DNA of 64,000 bases, taken from VRUE01 sp963727465 (GTDB taxonomy: Bacteria; Actinomycetota; Thermoleophilia; Solirubrobacterales; 70-9). Each line of letters opens with the position of its first letter. Position 1 is the first letter of the stretch. Positions 47,369-56,496 of the stretch are shown piece after piece. Below the pieces are notes generated by a model. The model made no database searches. It worked only from the letters and a program-made list of their open reading frames with translations, and had not been told where the DNA came from. Where the stretch lies: assembly GCA_963727465.1 (NCBI GenBank), contig CAVSGL010000005.1:134834-198833 (forward strand), in the 5' to 3' direction. The position numbers and the translations under genes are program-made.

Positions 47369-48613
47369 CTACGCGGAACGGGCCAGTCGCGCCGCCGGCG
47401 CGTCCCCCGCGCCGGCGGAGGCGATGAACGAGCGAACGAGCTCGTGGGTGCGCTCGGGCAGCTCGATCTGCGGAACGTGACCGCAGTCCGGCAGGACCAC
47501 CTGCGAGGCCTGGGGGAGCGACGTCTCGACGTGCCGGGAGAAGCCCGCCGGCACGAGCCGGTCCTCCTCGCCCCAGATGAAGAGCGCCGGCGGGCGCAGC
47601 AGCTCGAGCCGGGTCCAGAAGCCGCTCGGGCCATGCGGCGGCTCGAGGTAGATCTGGCGGGCGGCGGCGTAGAAGGCGACCCGGCCGCCGCGGGTGCGGT
47701 GGGCGCGGAAGAACTCGTCGGCGGCGAGGTCGGCGATCGAGGGATCGACGCGGTCCGGATGGGCGATCATCTGCCAGAAGCCGTCGCGCACCTGGCGCGG
47801 GCCGAAGACCGGCGGCAGGACCGCCAGCTCGGGACGCAGGACGCGGACCAGCGGCGCCAGGCCGCGGCCGCGGCGGAACGCCATCGAGGGGGCGAGCAGG
47901 CTGAGGCTGCGCACCCGGCTCGGCGCCCGCAGGCCGACCTCGAGCGCGACCCGGCCGCCGAGCGAGTTGCCGACCAGGTCGGCCCGGTCGATCGCCAGCG
48001 CGTCCATCAGCCGCAGCACGTGGCTGGCGAAGAAGGCCGGGTCGTAGGAGGCGAGCGGCTTCGAGGAGGCGCCGAAGCCCGGCAGGTCGATCGCGTGCAC
48101 GGTGTGGTCGGGCGTCAGCGCGGCGACCGTTTCGAAGAAGGAGCTCTTGGCGCCGCCGAGCCCGTGGATCAGGATCGCCCGCCGTGGGCCGTGGCCGGCG
48201 GTGAGGCAGGAGATGCGGGCGCCGCGGACCCGCACGTCACGCAGGCGCAGCAGCGGCGGGCGGTCGTCCGGAAGGCGGAACAGGCCCTCGAAGCCGACGG
48301 CGACGTCGAGGTCGCCGCGCGCCCAGAGCCGGCGTTCGCGGAACGCGTCGAGGCCGGAGAGGCGTCCCTCGCGCAGCGCCAGCCAGGTCGCCGCGTCGGT
48401 GCCGATCGTCACATCGGGCTCGCCGCGCGGGGACGTCCGGACCTTGCAGCGGTGCCCCTGAAGCTCGACCTGCCAGCTGCGGCCGAGATCGGAGAGCCGG
48501 ATCTCGACCCGCGCCTGCCGCCCCTCCTCTCCGCCGAGGTAGCGCTCGGGCAGCCCGCCGAACACGTCTTCGACCCTTTGCGGCAGCCCGCTGTCCTCAG
48601 TTGGCCCTTTCAT
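47369..48613 (-). CDS. SCP2 sterol-transfer domain fused to alpha/beta hydrolase
   Basis: 414 residues. Residues 1-115 resemble the SCP2 lipid-binding domain (VEIRLSDLGRSWQVELQGHR, PDVTIGTDAATWLALREGRL). Residues 130-400 are an alpha/beta hydrolase with the oxyanion HGLGG, the nucleophile in DLVGNSLGGRVALEVG, the acid in FIWGEEDRLVP and the histidine in PDCGHVPQIE. A lipid-binding module next to a hydrolase suggests an esterase or lipase for hydrophobic substrates. It heads the operon with the acyltransferase and SRPBCC genes. Confidence 0.85.
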   Translation of the reverse strand: MKGPTEDSGLPQRVEDVFGGLPERYLGGEEGRQARVEIRLSDLGRSWQVELQGHRCKVRTSPRGEPDVTIGTDAATWLALREGRLSGLDAFRERRLWARGDLDVAVGFEGLFRLPDDRPPLLRLRDVRVRGARISCLTAGHGPRRAILIHGLGGAKSSFFETVAALTPDHTVHAIDLPGFGASSKPLASYDPAFFASHVLRLMDALAIDRADLVGNSLGGRVALEVGLRAPSRVRSLSLLAPSMAFRRGRGLAPLVRVLRPELAVLPPVFGPRQVRDGFWQMIAHPDRVDPSIADLAADEFFRAHRTRGGRVAFYAAARQIYLEPPHGPSGFWTRLELLRPPALFIWGEEDRLVPAGFSRHVETSLPQASQVVLPDCGHVPQIELPERTHELVRSFIASAGAGDAPAARLARSA

Positions 48614-48650
48614 CGGCTGCCGCAGACGGTAGCGCCCGCGCCCGTCAGCG

Positions 48651-49589
48651 TCAGCGCTCGGCGCGCAGGGTGCCGCGCTCGGCGATCGCGCGGACGCCGC
48701 CGCCGAGGTCGAGCATCGCGGTGCCGGTGCGGCGCAGGGCGGCGACCTCGTCGGCGTGGCGGGCGGCGCCGGCGACGGGGCGGCCGGCGGCGCGGTCGGC
48801 GAGCTGCTGGACGACGAGGCGGCGCAGCGCCGGCGGCAGCTCGGCGAGGCGGGCGAGCTCGATCGTGTTGCGGGGGGAGCCGTTGGCGCCGTCGAGCTCG
48901 GCGGCGACCAGCTCGTCCAGCACCTCGGCCTCGTCGCGCAGCAGCGCCGCCGTGCGCAGCACGTTCCGGGCCGCCGCCGGGTGGACCTCGGCCAGAGCCG
49001 CGGCGAGCCCGTGGCGCACGCGGTTGCGGGCGTAGGCCGCTTCGGCGTTGCTCGGGTCGTCGCGCCAGGCCAGCCCGCGCTCTTCGCAGTAGGCGGTCGT
49101 CTGCGCCCGCTCGAAGCCGAGCAGCGGGCGGACCAGCCGCCCGTCGCGCGCCTTCATCCCCAGCAGGGCGCGGCGGCTCGGCGAGGAGGCGAGCCGGTAG
49201 AGGATCGTCTCGACCTGGTCGTCGGCCGTGTGGCCGGCGCCGACCAGCGCGTCGCCGCGCTCGGCGAGCCGCGCGGCGGCCGCGTAGCGCGTGTCGCGCG
49301 CCCAGGCCTGGAGATTGCCGGGGCCCTCGGGGCGCCGCGGCCGCTCGACCTCGATCTGTACGCCGAGCCGCTCGCAGAGCGCCGCGCAGTGCGCCTCGTC
49401 CGCGCTGGAGTCGTCGCGCAGGCCGTAGTTGACGTGCAGCGCGGTCACCGCCTCGGCGCCGAGCAGCCGCGTCGCGAGGTCGAGCAGGCAGACCGAGTCC
49501 CTCCCCCCGGAGAGCATCGCGACCAGCCGCGACCCCGGCGGCAGCATGCCGCCGTCGCGCACGGCCTCGAGCATCGCCTCGCTCTCCAT
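48651..49589 (-). CDS. tilS: tRNA(Ile)-lysidine synthase
   Basis: 312 residues. The PP-loop is AMLSGGRDSVCLLD with SGGRDS at 27-32, and the family motif GHTADDQVETILYRL follows; a C-terminal helical domain (TilS substrate-binding) completes a short-form protein of the actinobacterial type. TilS replaces C34 of the tRNA-Ile2 anticodon by lysidine and is essential. The gene sits between the cyclase gene and the lipid operon; in many relatives tilS is directly next to hpt. Confidence 0.93.
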   Translation of the reverse strand: MESEAMLEAVRDGGMLPPGSRLVAMLSGGRDSVCLLDLATRLLGAEAVTALHVNYGLRDDSSADEAHCAALCERLGVQIEVERPRRPEGPGNLQAWARDTRYAAAARLAERGDALVGAGHTADDQVETILYRLASSPSRRALLGMKARDGRLVRPLLGFERAQTTAYCEERGLAWRDDPSNAEAAYARNRVRHGLAAALAEVHPAAARNVLRTAALLRDEAEVLDELVAAELDGANGSPRNTIELARLAELPPALRRLVVQQLADRAAGRPVAGAARHADEVAALRRTGTAMLDLGGGVRAIAERGTLRAER

Positions 49590-49601
49590 ATACGGACAGT
49601 G

Positions 49602-50783
49602 TTACGCGCGGCGCACGAGGTACAGGGGGGTGGCGACGGGGAAGCCCTTGAGGTCGACCTCGCCGATCGGCTCGCAGGCGAGGCCGCGCTCGGAGAGCGA
49701 GCCGGTGACCGCGTCGGTGACCAGGACCTCGCCCGCCTGGGCGCGACCGACGACCCGGTGGGCGAGGTTGACCTGGTTGCCGAAGTAGTCGCCGTCGCGG
49801 TAGACCGCTTCGCCGTGGTGGATGCCGACGCGCGGTCGCGGCCGGTCGGGGAAGCGCTCGAGCAGGCCCACCGCCCATACGGTCAGCCCGGTCGGCTCCG
49901 GTGAGACGACCATCACCTCGTCGCCGATCGTCTTGACGACGGTGGCCTCGGGCGGCAGCGTCGCCTCGACCGTCTCGACGAAGTTCTCGACCACGTCGAG
50001 CGCCTCGCGCTCGCCCTCCTCCTCGGTATAGCGGGTGAAGCCGGAGAGGTCGATGAAGCAGAGCGTGATCGGCACCTGGCCGAGCTCGGAGACCGGCGCG
50101 CCGGCGTCGCTCTCCATGTGGCCGACGACGTCCTGCTCGAGGAAGAAGCGCAGGTAGCGGTTGTGCAGGTACTCGGTCAGCGGCGGCGCCAGCGGCAGCA
50201 CGTCCCCGGCGAGCTCGCCCATCTCCTCGGCGATCTCGAGCTCTGGCAGCGCGTCGCGGATCATCGGCTCGTGCACGTAGAGATGGAAGAGCCGCACCTC
50301 GGCGTCGGCGATCCGCCGCAGCGACTGCGCGTAGACGCGGATCAGCTGAAGCAGGGCGACCAGCGGCACCCCGGCGGCAAGCACGCGGGCGATGTGGCGC
50401 AGTGCCATCAGGTCGTCGTGGTTGAGCAGCCGCTGGCGGCCGAGCGGCGTGCCGAGGATGGCCATGATGCGCTCGATCAGATCCGGCTCCAGGCCGGTCT
50501 CCCGGGCAGCCTCCTTCACCGTGACCAGCTCGTGCCTGTCCGGGAACAGCTCTTCGACGAAACCGAAGGCGAGCCGGCCTTCGCTGCCCGCCCGTTTCAG
50601 CTCGTCGAGCGAGTGGCCGCGTTCGCGCATCCGCGCGACGACCCGCGCCTGGGCCGCGGCCGCGGCGGTCCAGCGCCCCCGTCGCACCGGCAGGATCTTC
50701 TCCTCCGCCCACCGTTTCAGGGTGCTCGCCGGCACACCGGCTCGACGCGAGGCCTCGGCGAGGGAGATTCGTTCGTCGGCCAT
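49602..50783 (-). CDS. MerR-type HTH protein fused to class III nucleotidyl cyclase domain
   Basis: 393 residues. The N-terminus (ISLAEASRRAGVPASTLKRW) is a MerR-like helix-turn-helix, followed by an all-helical middle part. The C-terminal third is a class III adenylate/guanylate cyclase homology domain: CFIDLSGFTRYTEEEGE with the first metal aspartate, VVKTIGDEVMVVS with the substrate-site lysine and second aspartate, and GDYFGNQVNLAHRV with the transition-state asparagine and arginine. The protein probably links DNA binding with cyclic nucleotide formation. Whether it makes cAMP is not shown. Confidence 0.85.
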   Translation of the reverse strand: MADERISLAEASRRAGVPASTLKRWAEEKILPVRRGRWTAAAAAQARVVARMRERGHSLDELKRAGSEGRLAFGFVEELFPDRHELVTVKEAARETGLEPDLIERIMAILGTPLGRQRLLNHDDLMALRHIARVLAAGVPLVALLQLIRVYAQSLRRIADAEVRLFHLYVHEPMIRDALPELEIAEEMGELAGDVLPLAPPLTEYLHNRYLRFFLEQDVVGHMESDAGAPVSELGQVPITLCFIDLSGFTRYTEEEGEREALDVVENFVETVEATLPPEATVVKTIGDEVMVVSPEPTGLTVWAVGLLERFPDRPRPRVGIHHGEAVYRDGDYFGNQVNLAHRVVGRAQAGEVLVTDAVTGSLSERGLACEPIGEVDLKGFPVATPLYLVRRA

Positions 50784-50836
50784 CGACCGACGAGGCTAAA
50801 GAGGGGGAGCGGCATGTGCCGCTCCCCCCACGGGGC

Positions 50837-51205
50837 TCAGGCGGTCACTTCCTCCTCGGAGTGCGCCTGCAACACCTCCTCCCCGCCCTCGCCGGTGCGG
50901 ATGCGGACCGCCTCCTCCACCGGCAGGACGAAGATCTTGCCGTCGCCGACCTCGCCCGTGCGGGCATGCTTGAGGATCGTCTCGACGACCAGCGGCTTGT
51001 CTTTGTCCTCGACCACGACCTCGAGCTTCAGTTTGGGCCGGACGTTGACAGTCAGGGTCGAGCCGCGGTAGCGCTCGACGATCCCCTTCTGCCTGCCCGA
51101 TCCCTTGGCCTCGCTGATCGACAGGGAGGGAAACCCCCTGTCGAGCAGCTCGGCCCTGATCGGCTCGAAGGCCTCGTGGCGAATGAACGCCTCTATCTTT
51201 TTCAT
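50837..51205 (-). CDS. glnB: nitrogen regulatory protein PII, Tyr51 absent
   Basis: 122 residues, aligned without gaps to the classical PII up to residue 60. The T-loop is EAKGSGRQKGIVERYRGSTL: position 51 is leucine, so the tyrosine modified by uridylylation or adenylylation is lost, while Tyr46 remains. The B-loop TGEVGDGKIFVLPVEEAVRI for ATP binding is intact. PII senses 2-oxoglutarate and ATP/ADP and usually binds the ammonium transporter encoded next to it. The gene follows amtB by 19 bases. Signalling by ligand alone is inferred. Confidence 0.93.
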   Translation of the reverse strand: MKKIEAFIRHEAFEPIRAELLDRGFPSLSISEAKGSGRQKGIVERYRGSTLTVNVRPKLKLEVVVEDKDKPLVVETILKHARTGEVGDGKIFVLPVEEAVRIRTGEGGEEVLQAHSEEEVTA

Positions 51206-51224
51206 GCGCTCAGAGCCTCCTGTC

Positions 51225-52697
51225 CTACGATTCGGTAGCGGTCATCTGGGCCGGTGCGGGCGCAGGCGCCCCGGTTCCCAGCGTCGACGGCAACCCGGTT
51301 GAGTACTCCGGCTGTGGAATGAACTGCTCCGGGTACCCATACATGCCGTGCGAGCTGATGTCGAGGCCGGCTTCCTCCTCTTCGTCGTCGACCCGCAGCC
51401 CGATCGTGCCTTTGATGAAGGCGAACGTGGCGATCGAGATCGCGAACACGACGATGAAGGTAAAGAGCACCGCCAGACCCTGGACGGCCAGCTGGCCGAT
51501 CGAGGCGCTGAACGGCTCGTCGCCGAACACCGAGTACCAGACGCCCGGCGCCGCGCCTTCGCTGACCAGCCGCGCGGAGCCGAAGATGCCGACCGAGAGG
51601 GTGCCCCAGATGCCGGCCAGGCCGTGCGCCGAGAGCGCGCCGACCGGATCGTCGAGGAGCTTGTCGATCGCCAGCACGGCGTAGACGACGAGCAGTCCGG
51701 CGACGAAGCCGATGATCGGCGCCGCCCAGTACTCGACGAAGCCCGACGGGGCGGTGATGCCGACCAGGCCGGCGATCGCGCCGTTGCCGGCCATGCCGAC
51801 GTCGAGCGAACGGCTCTTCAGGTAGACCGCGAGGGAAGCGCCGATGACGCCCGCCGCCGCGGCCAGCTGGGTGTTCAGCATGACCTCGCCAAAGAAGTTC
51901 CCGGCGGTTTCGAAGGTCGAGCCCCCGTTGAAGCCGAACCAGCCGATCCAGAGGATGATCACGCCGAGGCCGACCAGCGGCATCGAGTGCCCCGGAATCA
52001 CGCGCGGCTTGCCGCTCGCGTCGTACTTGCCCTTGCGCGGGCCGAGCAGCAGCAGCGCCGCCAGGGCCCCGACCGCGCCGGTGAGGTGCACGACCGAGGA
52101 GCCGGCGAAGTCCATCACCGGCTTGCCGCCGATGTCGGAGAGCAGGCCACCGCCCCAGACCGCGTGCGCGACCAGCGGGTAGATCACGGCGCCGAAGACG
52201 ATCGCGTAGATCACGTAGGCGCCGAACTTGATCCGCTCCAGGGTCGTCCCCCAGACGATCGCCAGCGAGACCGCGCAGAAGGCGAGTCCGTAGAGCATCA
52301 GCATCGCCGTTTCGCCGTTCACCGCTTCCCCCGCAACCGTCTGGTTGAAGTGGAAGAAGAAGCCGCTGTCGCCGAAGAAGTCGTTGCCGCCCCCTTCCGC
52401 GACGCCGTACCCGATCGCCCACCAGGCGATCGTGCAGAGCGCCAGGTTGACGAGGATCTTGGCGACCCCGGTGCCGGCGTTCTTCTGCCGCGAGAAGCCG
52501 ATCTCGAGGAACATGAACCCGGCCTGCATCAGGAACACCAGGACGGTCGCGACGGCGACCCAGGTCATGTTCAGCTCGCTGGCCTTTTCTTCCAGCGAGC
52601 CGGCGACTTCACCCAGCGACGCGGCCGATGCCGCAGCGGGTAGCAACAGGGCGGCAAACACCGTCAGCAGCGCGGCGATGCCGATTTTCTTTCGCAT
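51225..52697 (-). CDS. amtB: ammonium transporter AmtB, with signal peptide
   Basis: 490 residues. A signal peptide (MRKKIGIAALLTVFAALLLP) is followed by eleven membrane helices. The twin pore histidines are in SVVHLTGAVGALAALLLLGP and SAHGLAGIWGTLSVG; MNTQL-type and GWFGFNGGSTFETAGNFFGE motifs are the Amt signatures. The ATG is preceded by an excellent GGAGGAAG. The C-terminal tail is acidic (VDDEEEEAGLDISSHG). It forms an operon with glnB, the usual arrangement. Confidence 0.95.
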   Translation of the reverse strand: MRKKIGIAALLTVFAALLLPAAASAASLGEVAGSLEEKASELNMTWVAVATVLVFLMQAGFMFLEIGFSRQKNAGTGVAKILVNLALCTIAWWAIGYGVAEGGGNDFFGDSGFFFHFNQTVAGEAVNGETAMLMLYGLAFCAVSLAIVWGTTLERIKFGAYVIYAIVFGAVIYPLVAHAVWGGGLLSDIGGKPVMDFAGSSVVHLTGAVGALAALLLLGPRKGKYDASGKPRVIPGHSMPLVGLGVIILWIGWFGFNGGSTFETAGNFFGEVMLNTQLAAAAGVIGASLAVYLKSRSLDVGMAGNGAIAGLVGITAPSGFVEYWAAPIIGFVAGLLVVYAVLAIDKLLDDPVGALSAHGLAGIWGTLSVGIFGSARLVSEGAAPGVWYSVFGDEPFSASIGQLAVQGLAVLFTFIVVFAISIATFAFIKGTIGLRVDDEEEEAGLDISSHGMYGYPEQFIPQPEYSTGLPSTLGTGAPAPAPAQMTATES

Positions 52698-52867
52698 CGG
52701 TACTTCCTCCTAGCCCGCCGGAGCACGCCCCGGCGATCGCGGTTGGACGAGAGAGCCAAGGTATGGACGCCGTCGCGGGCTGTGTTTATACGGCTGGAGA
52801 AAATCCGCGGGCGGGGTTACTCCCATCTGGAACCGGCGCCGACCGGCCCGGCTATCGTCCGCCCGCC

Positions 52868-53554
52868 GTGCCGGCCCGCCTCAACCCGACCGCGCCGATC
52901 GCCCCCGCCGCGATCCTGGTCGGCGACCCCGGCCGCTCCCTGCTGCTCGCCCAGGAGCTGCTCGAGCAGCCGAAGATGAGCAACCACGCGCGCGGCCTCT
53001 GGGGCTATGGCGGGCGGACCGCGGCGGGCGCCGAGCTGACGATCCAGGCGACCGGGATGGGCGGGCCGAGCGCCGCGATCGTGCTTGCCGACCTGGCCGA
53101 GCTCGGCGTCGAGCGCGCGGTGCGGATCGGAACCTGCGCCGGCTTCGGCGCCGAGGCGCGGATGGGAGAGCTGCTGCTCGTCGAGGCTGCGCTCGCGGGC
53201 GGCGGCAGCGCCACCTCGTTCGGGGTCGAGCCCGGCGCGCTCGCGCGGCCCGAGCCGCAGCTGCACGAGCGCCTCGATGCGGCGCTTGCCGGCGATGCCC
53301 GCCCGGCGACGGTGGCGAGCCTCGACACGATGCCGGTGGCCGGAGAGGACGTGGCCGGCGCCGCGGCCGCCGACATGCAGACGCTCGCCCTGCTCGCCCG
53401 GGCGGCAGAGCTCGGGATCGCCGCCGCGGCGGTGCTGATCGTGGTCGAGGCCGGGAGCGGCCGGTCGCTGGACGGCGAGAGCCTGGCGCGCGCCGCGGCG
53501 CGCGCCGGCACAGCCGCCGTCGACGCCCTATCTAACCCTCAAGTTAAAGGTTAG
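52868..53554 (+). CDS. nucleoside phosphorylase family protein (PNP/UDP type)
   Basis: 228 residues from a GTG at 52868. The phosphate loop ILVGDPGRSLLLAQELLEQP, GYGGRTAAGAELTIQATGMG, GPSAAIVLADLAELGVERAV and RIGTCAGFGAEARMGELLLV are the motifs of hexameric purine nucleoside or uridine phosphorylases. The last catalytic motif is EAGSGRSLDG at a place where DeoD has the active aspartate, so nucleobase preference is open. It is divergent from amtB by 170 bases, in which I see no clear site. Confidence 0.82.
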   Translation: MPARLNPTAPIAPAAILVGDPGRSLLLAQELLEQPKMSNHARGLWGYGGRTAAGAELTIQATGMGGPSAAIVLADLAELGVERAVRIGTCAGFGAEARMGELLLVEAALAGGGSATSFGVEPGALARPEPQLHERLDAALAGDARPATVASLDTMPVAGEDVAGAAAADMQTLALLARAAELGIAAAAVLIVVEAGSGRSLDGESLARAAARAGTAAVDALSNPQVKG

Positions 53555-53922
53555 GCTTCGGGCTCGGAGGCCGCGTCGGCCTCTTCGCGACGGCGGTTGG
53601 CGACGAGCTCACGGCGCAGGCCGCCGACCTCGCGGGCAACGCGATCGAGCTCGTCCTCGACCTCGTCGAGACGCTGCGAGACCGAGCGCAGGCGGCGCTC
53701 GAGGCGCTCGACATCGCCCGCCGAGGGCAGGTTGAGCGCCGCCATCGCCGCGTGCTGGGCCTCCGCCGCCTTCTCGCGGGCGCCGAGCGCGCGCGAGACC
53801 GCGTTCTCGAGCACATGGCTGTCGAGCAGCGCCTGGGCGAGCTCGCCGATCGCCTGCTCGCTGCGCGCGCGCAGGCCCTCCTGGTCGTCTCCGTATTCGC
53901 TCTCCACGCTCACCCGCGACAC
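53551..53922 (-). CDS. small coiled-coil protein (123 aa)
   Basis: A charged, helical protein: QAIGELAQALLDSHVLENAV, REKAAEAQHAAMAALNLPSA, then a long heptad stretch RLRSVSQRLDEVEDELDRVA. Similar small proteins with a helix-loop-coiled-coil plan occur in actinobacteria and are sometimes labelled phasin-like or as polar proteins. No function is established. The gene converges on the phosphorylase gene with a 4-base overlap of the ends. The 238 bases upstream, to 54160, hold no gene that I can support. Confidence 0.6.
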   Translation of the reverse strand: MSRVSVESEYGDDQEGLRARSEQAIGELAQALLDSHVLENAVSRALGAREKAAEAQHAAMAALNLPSAGDVERLERRLRSVSQRLDEVEDELDRVAREVGGLRRELVANRRREEADAASEPEA

Positions 53923-54160
53923 CTTAGAGACTCGGCTCCAGAGGCGGCTCGCCGCCGGCCGTAAGGACTTCTTCGCCGCCCCATCCGGGCCGACTGGAAT
54001 GCTGCGGGGGGATTGGCATGGGAGAGTCGTTGATTAAGGCCATGTTGGGGGGCGGTGCATCGCATTGCATGCCTCCGCACAAGTCAGTAGCTTGGGCATG
54101 CTTCATGCTTGGGGAGAGGGTGAACACGGGTAGGGACATGCTCGTGTACGCAGGGAACGG

Positions 54161-56479
54161 ATGCAGAGGCGCCGACGCATGAGACAAAAGCTCGCACTGA
54201 TCATCGCCTTGGCCGGTTTCGCGGTAGTCACCGCGCTCGGGGTCGGGATGGCCGGCGCCGACCCCTCCACGGGCCTCGGCGAAGGGCAGGCCGCGAACGG
54301 GCTGACGACGACTCCGGTGCTTCCCTCCCCGGCCGCCGAAAAACCCGCCTGCGAAAACGGAGTCGACGACGACGAAGACGGGCTCGTCGACCTCGAAGAC
54401 CCCGACTGCGAATCGGCCACCGACACGAGCGAGGAAGGCGAAGAAGCGGCGAGCGGCGAAACGGGACAGGCGGAAGAAGAAAAGACCACGCCCACCGGAG
54501 GCGCCGCGCCCAAGCAGGGCGGCAAGCCGCAGAGCGGCGCCGGTCTGGCCGCCTCCGAAGCGCCCGACGAAACGAGCGCCGCGGGGGTCAAGCGCAACGA
54601 GAGCCTCGGCGACGGCAGCGCCAACGGCGGCGTCGGGGCGCCAAGCGCAACCGCCGGCGTCCAGCCGCCGCAGAAGGCGGCCGACGGCGGCTCGCAGTTC
54701 GACCGCGGCGGCGCCCCGACCGGCGCCAACCCGAGCACGACGATCGCCCCCTTCGGCCCGGCGCCGATCGGCGTCCCCAACTTCGTCATCGACTCGTTCG
54801 AGATCCCGCCCTTCCTGCTGCCGATCTACCAGGCCTGCGGGACCGAGTACGGGATCCCCTGGGAGGTGCTCGCCTCGATCAACAAGATCGAGACCGCCTT
54901 CGGCACCAACCTCAACGTCTCCAGCGCCGGCGCCGTCGGCTGGATGCAGTTCCTGCCGTCGACCTGGGCCACCTACGGGGTCGACGCCAACGGCGACGGC
55001 CGCAAGGACCCCTACAACCCCGTCGATGCGATCTGCGGCGCCGCCAACTACCTCAAGGCGAGCGGCGGCAGCGGCGACCTCTACAACGCGATCCTCGCCT
55101 ACAACCACGCCGACTGGTACGTGCAGGAGGTGCTGCTCTACGCCCGCGCTTATGGCAAGCTGCCGACCGACCTCGTCGGCTCGCTGACCGGGCTGACCGA
55201 GGGGGCTCACTTCCCGGTCGCCGCCAACGCCCGCTACGCCGACGACATCTCGGCCCGGGCGGCGCTGAGCAAAGCGACGCCGAAGGTGCGCGAGGAATAC
55301 GGCAACGCCGCCGAGGTGATCTCCTCGTCCCCGACGCGCCGCGGGATCAACATCTTCGCCCGCGAGGGCGCTCCCGTGGTCGCCGTCAACGACGGGGCGA
55401 TCGTCAAGATGGGCCACTCGAAGCGGCTCGGCCGCTACGTCATCCTGCGCGACGCCTACGGCAACCGCTACATCTACGCCAAGCTCGGCAAGCTCGTGCG
55501 CAAGCACCGGCGGGTGGTGATGCCGACCGGCAAGGAGAAGCGGGTGCCGGTCGACAGCCAGAACATCCGCCCGCGCCTCTACGCGCTGCCGGGCCGGGCA
55601 AGCGGGAAGGAGCGGGCCGAAGCGAGCAAGAGCGTCGACGGCGCCACCGCCAAGGGCGCCGACGGAACCCTAAAGGTCGGGTCGAAGGTTATAGCCGGGA
55701 CCGTGCTGGCCGAGATCGGCGGCCCCGAAGACGGCATCGACTCGCACATCAACTTCGCCATCCGGCCGGCCGGCAAGGGAGCCCCGCGAATCGATCCGAA
55801 GCCGATCCTCGACGGCTGGAAGCTGCTCGAGGCGACCGCGATCTACCGCGCCAAGGGCAAGAACCCGCTGCGGCCCGACCTCGGCGGCGCCGGCGTGCTG
55901 CTGCTCTCCAAGGAGGCGCTCGAGCGGCGGGTGCTGGCCGACGAACACCTGGACATCTACGAGTGCGGGCGCACCGACGTCGCCACCGGCAGGATCGACC
56001 GGCGGGTGCTGGCGATGCTCGAGTACCTGGTCTCGAAAGGCTTCTCGCTGACGATCTCCGCGCTCGAGTGCGGGCACAGCTACCTGACCGCCTCGGGCTA
56101 CGTCTCCGAGCATTCGAGCGGCGACGCGGTCGACATCCCCGTGATCAACGGCGTGCCGGTGACCGGCCACCAGGGCCCCGGGACGCTGACCGACGAGCTG
56201 ATCCACGCGGTGCTTCAGCTACAGGGCACGATGCACCCCCACCAGGTGATCTCGCTCGAGGACCTGCCCGGCGAAACGAGCTTCGCGCTGCCCGACCACT
56301 ACGACCACGTCCACGTCGGCTACCGGCCGGCCGGCGGGCCCTTCGGCGAAGAATTCAACGCCCTGCTCAAACCAAAGCAGTGGTCGCGCCTGACCCATAG
56401 GCTGGAGGGGATCGAAAACCCGCGGGTGCCGACGGCGCCGTCGGAGTTCTCGCTACCCGACAAGCACAAGGGCAACTGA
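54161..56479 (+). CDS. secreted multidomain cell-wall hydrolase: lytic transglycosylase, degenerate LytM, M15-type peptidase
   Basis: 772 residues. A membrane-export helix (LALIIALAGFAVVTALGVGM) leads into an acidic linker with VDDDEDGLVDLEDPDC, which looks calcium binding. Residues 215-335 are an MltB/SLT-like transglycosylase with catalytic glutamate E244 in NKIETAFG and GWMQFLPSTWATYGVD. Residues 390-600 resemble LytM but lack metal ligands: the HxxxD is NIF and HxH is YAKL. Residues 640-730 carry an M15/VanY-like zinc motif, SEHSSGDAVDI and YDHVHVGY. It would cleave glycan and peptide parts of the wall. An alternative start is ATG 54179. Confidence 0.88.
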   Translation: MQRRRRMRQKLALIIALAGFAVVTALGVGMAGADPSTGLGEGQAANGLTTTPVLPSPAAEKPACENGVDDDEDGLVDLEDPDCESATDTSEEGEEAASGETGQAEEEKTTPTGGAAPKQGGKPQSGAGLAASEAPDETSAAGVKRNESLGDGSANGGVGAPSATAGVQPPQKAADGGSQFDRGGAPTGANPSTTIAPFGPAPIGVPNFVIDSFEIPPFLLPIYQACGTEYGIPWEVLASINKIETAFGTNLNVSSAGAVGWMQFLPSTWATYGVDANGDGRKDPYNPVDAICGAANYLKASGGSGDLYNAILAYNHADWYVQEVLLYARAYGKLPTDLVGSLTGLTEGAHFPVAANARYADDISARAALSKATPKVREEYGNAAEVISSSPTRRGINIFAREGAPVVAVNDGAIVKMGHSKRLGRYVILRDAYGNRYIYAKLGKLVRKHRRVVMPTGKEKRVPVDSQNIRPRLYALPGRASGKERAEASKSVDGATAKGADGTLKVGSKVIAGTVLAEIGGPEDGIDSHINFAIRPAGKGAPRIDPKPILDGWKLLEATAIYRAKGKNPLRPDLGGAGVLLLSKEALERRVLADEHLDIYECGRTDVATGRIDRRVLAMLEYLVSKGFSLTISALECGHSYLTASGYVSEHSSGDAVDIPVINGVPVTGHQGPGTLTDELIHAVLQLQGTMHPHQVISLEDLPGETSFALPDHYDHVHVGYRPAGGPFGEEFNALLKPKQWSRLTHRLEGIENPRVPTAPSEFSLPDKHKGN

Positions 56480-56496
56480 CTCAGAGCTTCGGATTC

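Noticed and set aside
54000..54160. Possible c-di-AMP (ydaO type) riboswitch before the wall hydrolase gene, because such genes are often under it, DisA is present, and GGGTGAACACGGGTAGGGA recalls its core.
   Set aside because: The second conserved half (ACCCGAACC, CAGCTAACC) is missing and the start codon follows too soon. A covariance-model search would decide.
53924..55507. Long minus-strand reading frame of 527 codons opposite the wall hydrolase.
   Set aside because: It is the antisense of a gene with clear domains; its translation is low complexity with no motif. High GC produces many such shadows across the window.
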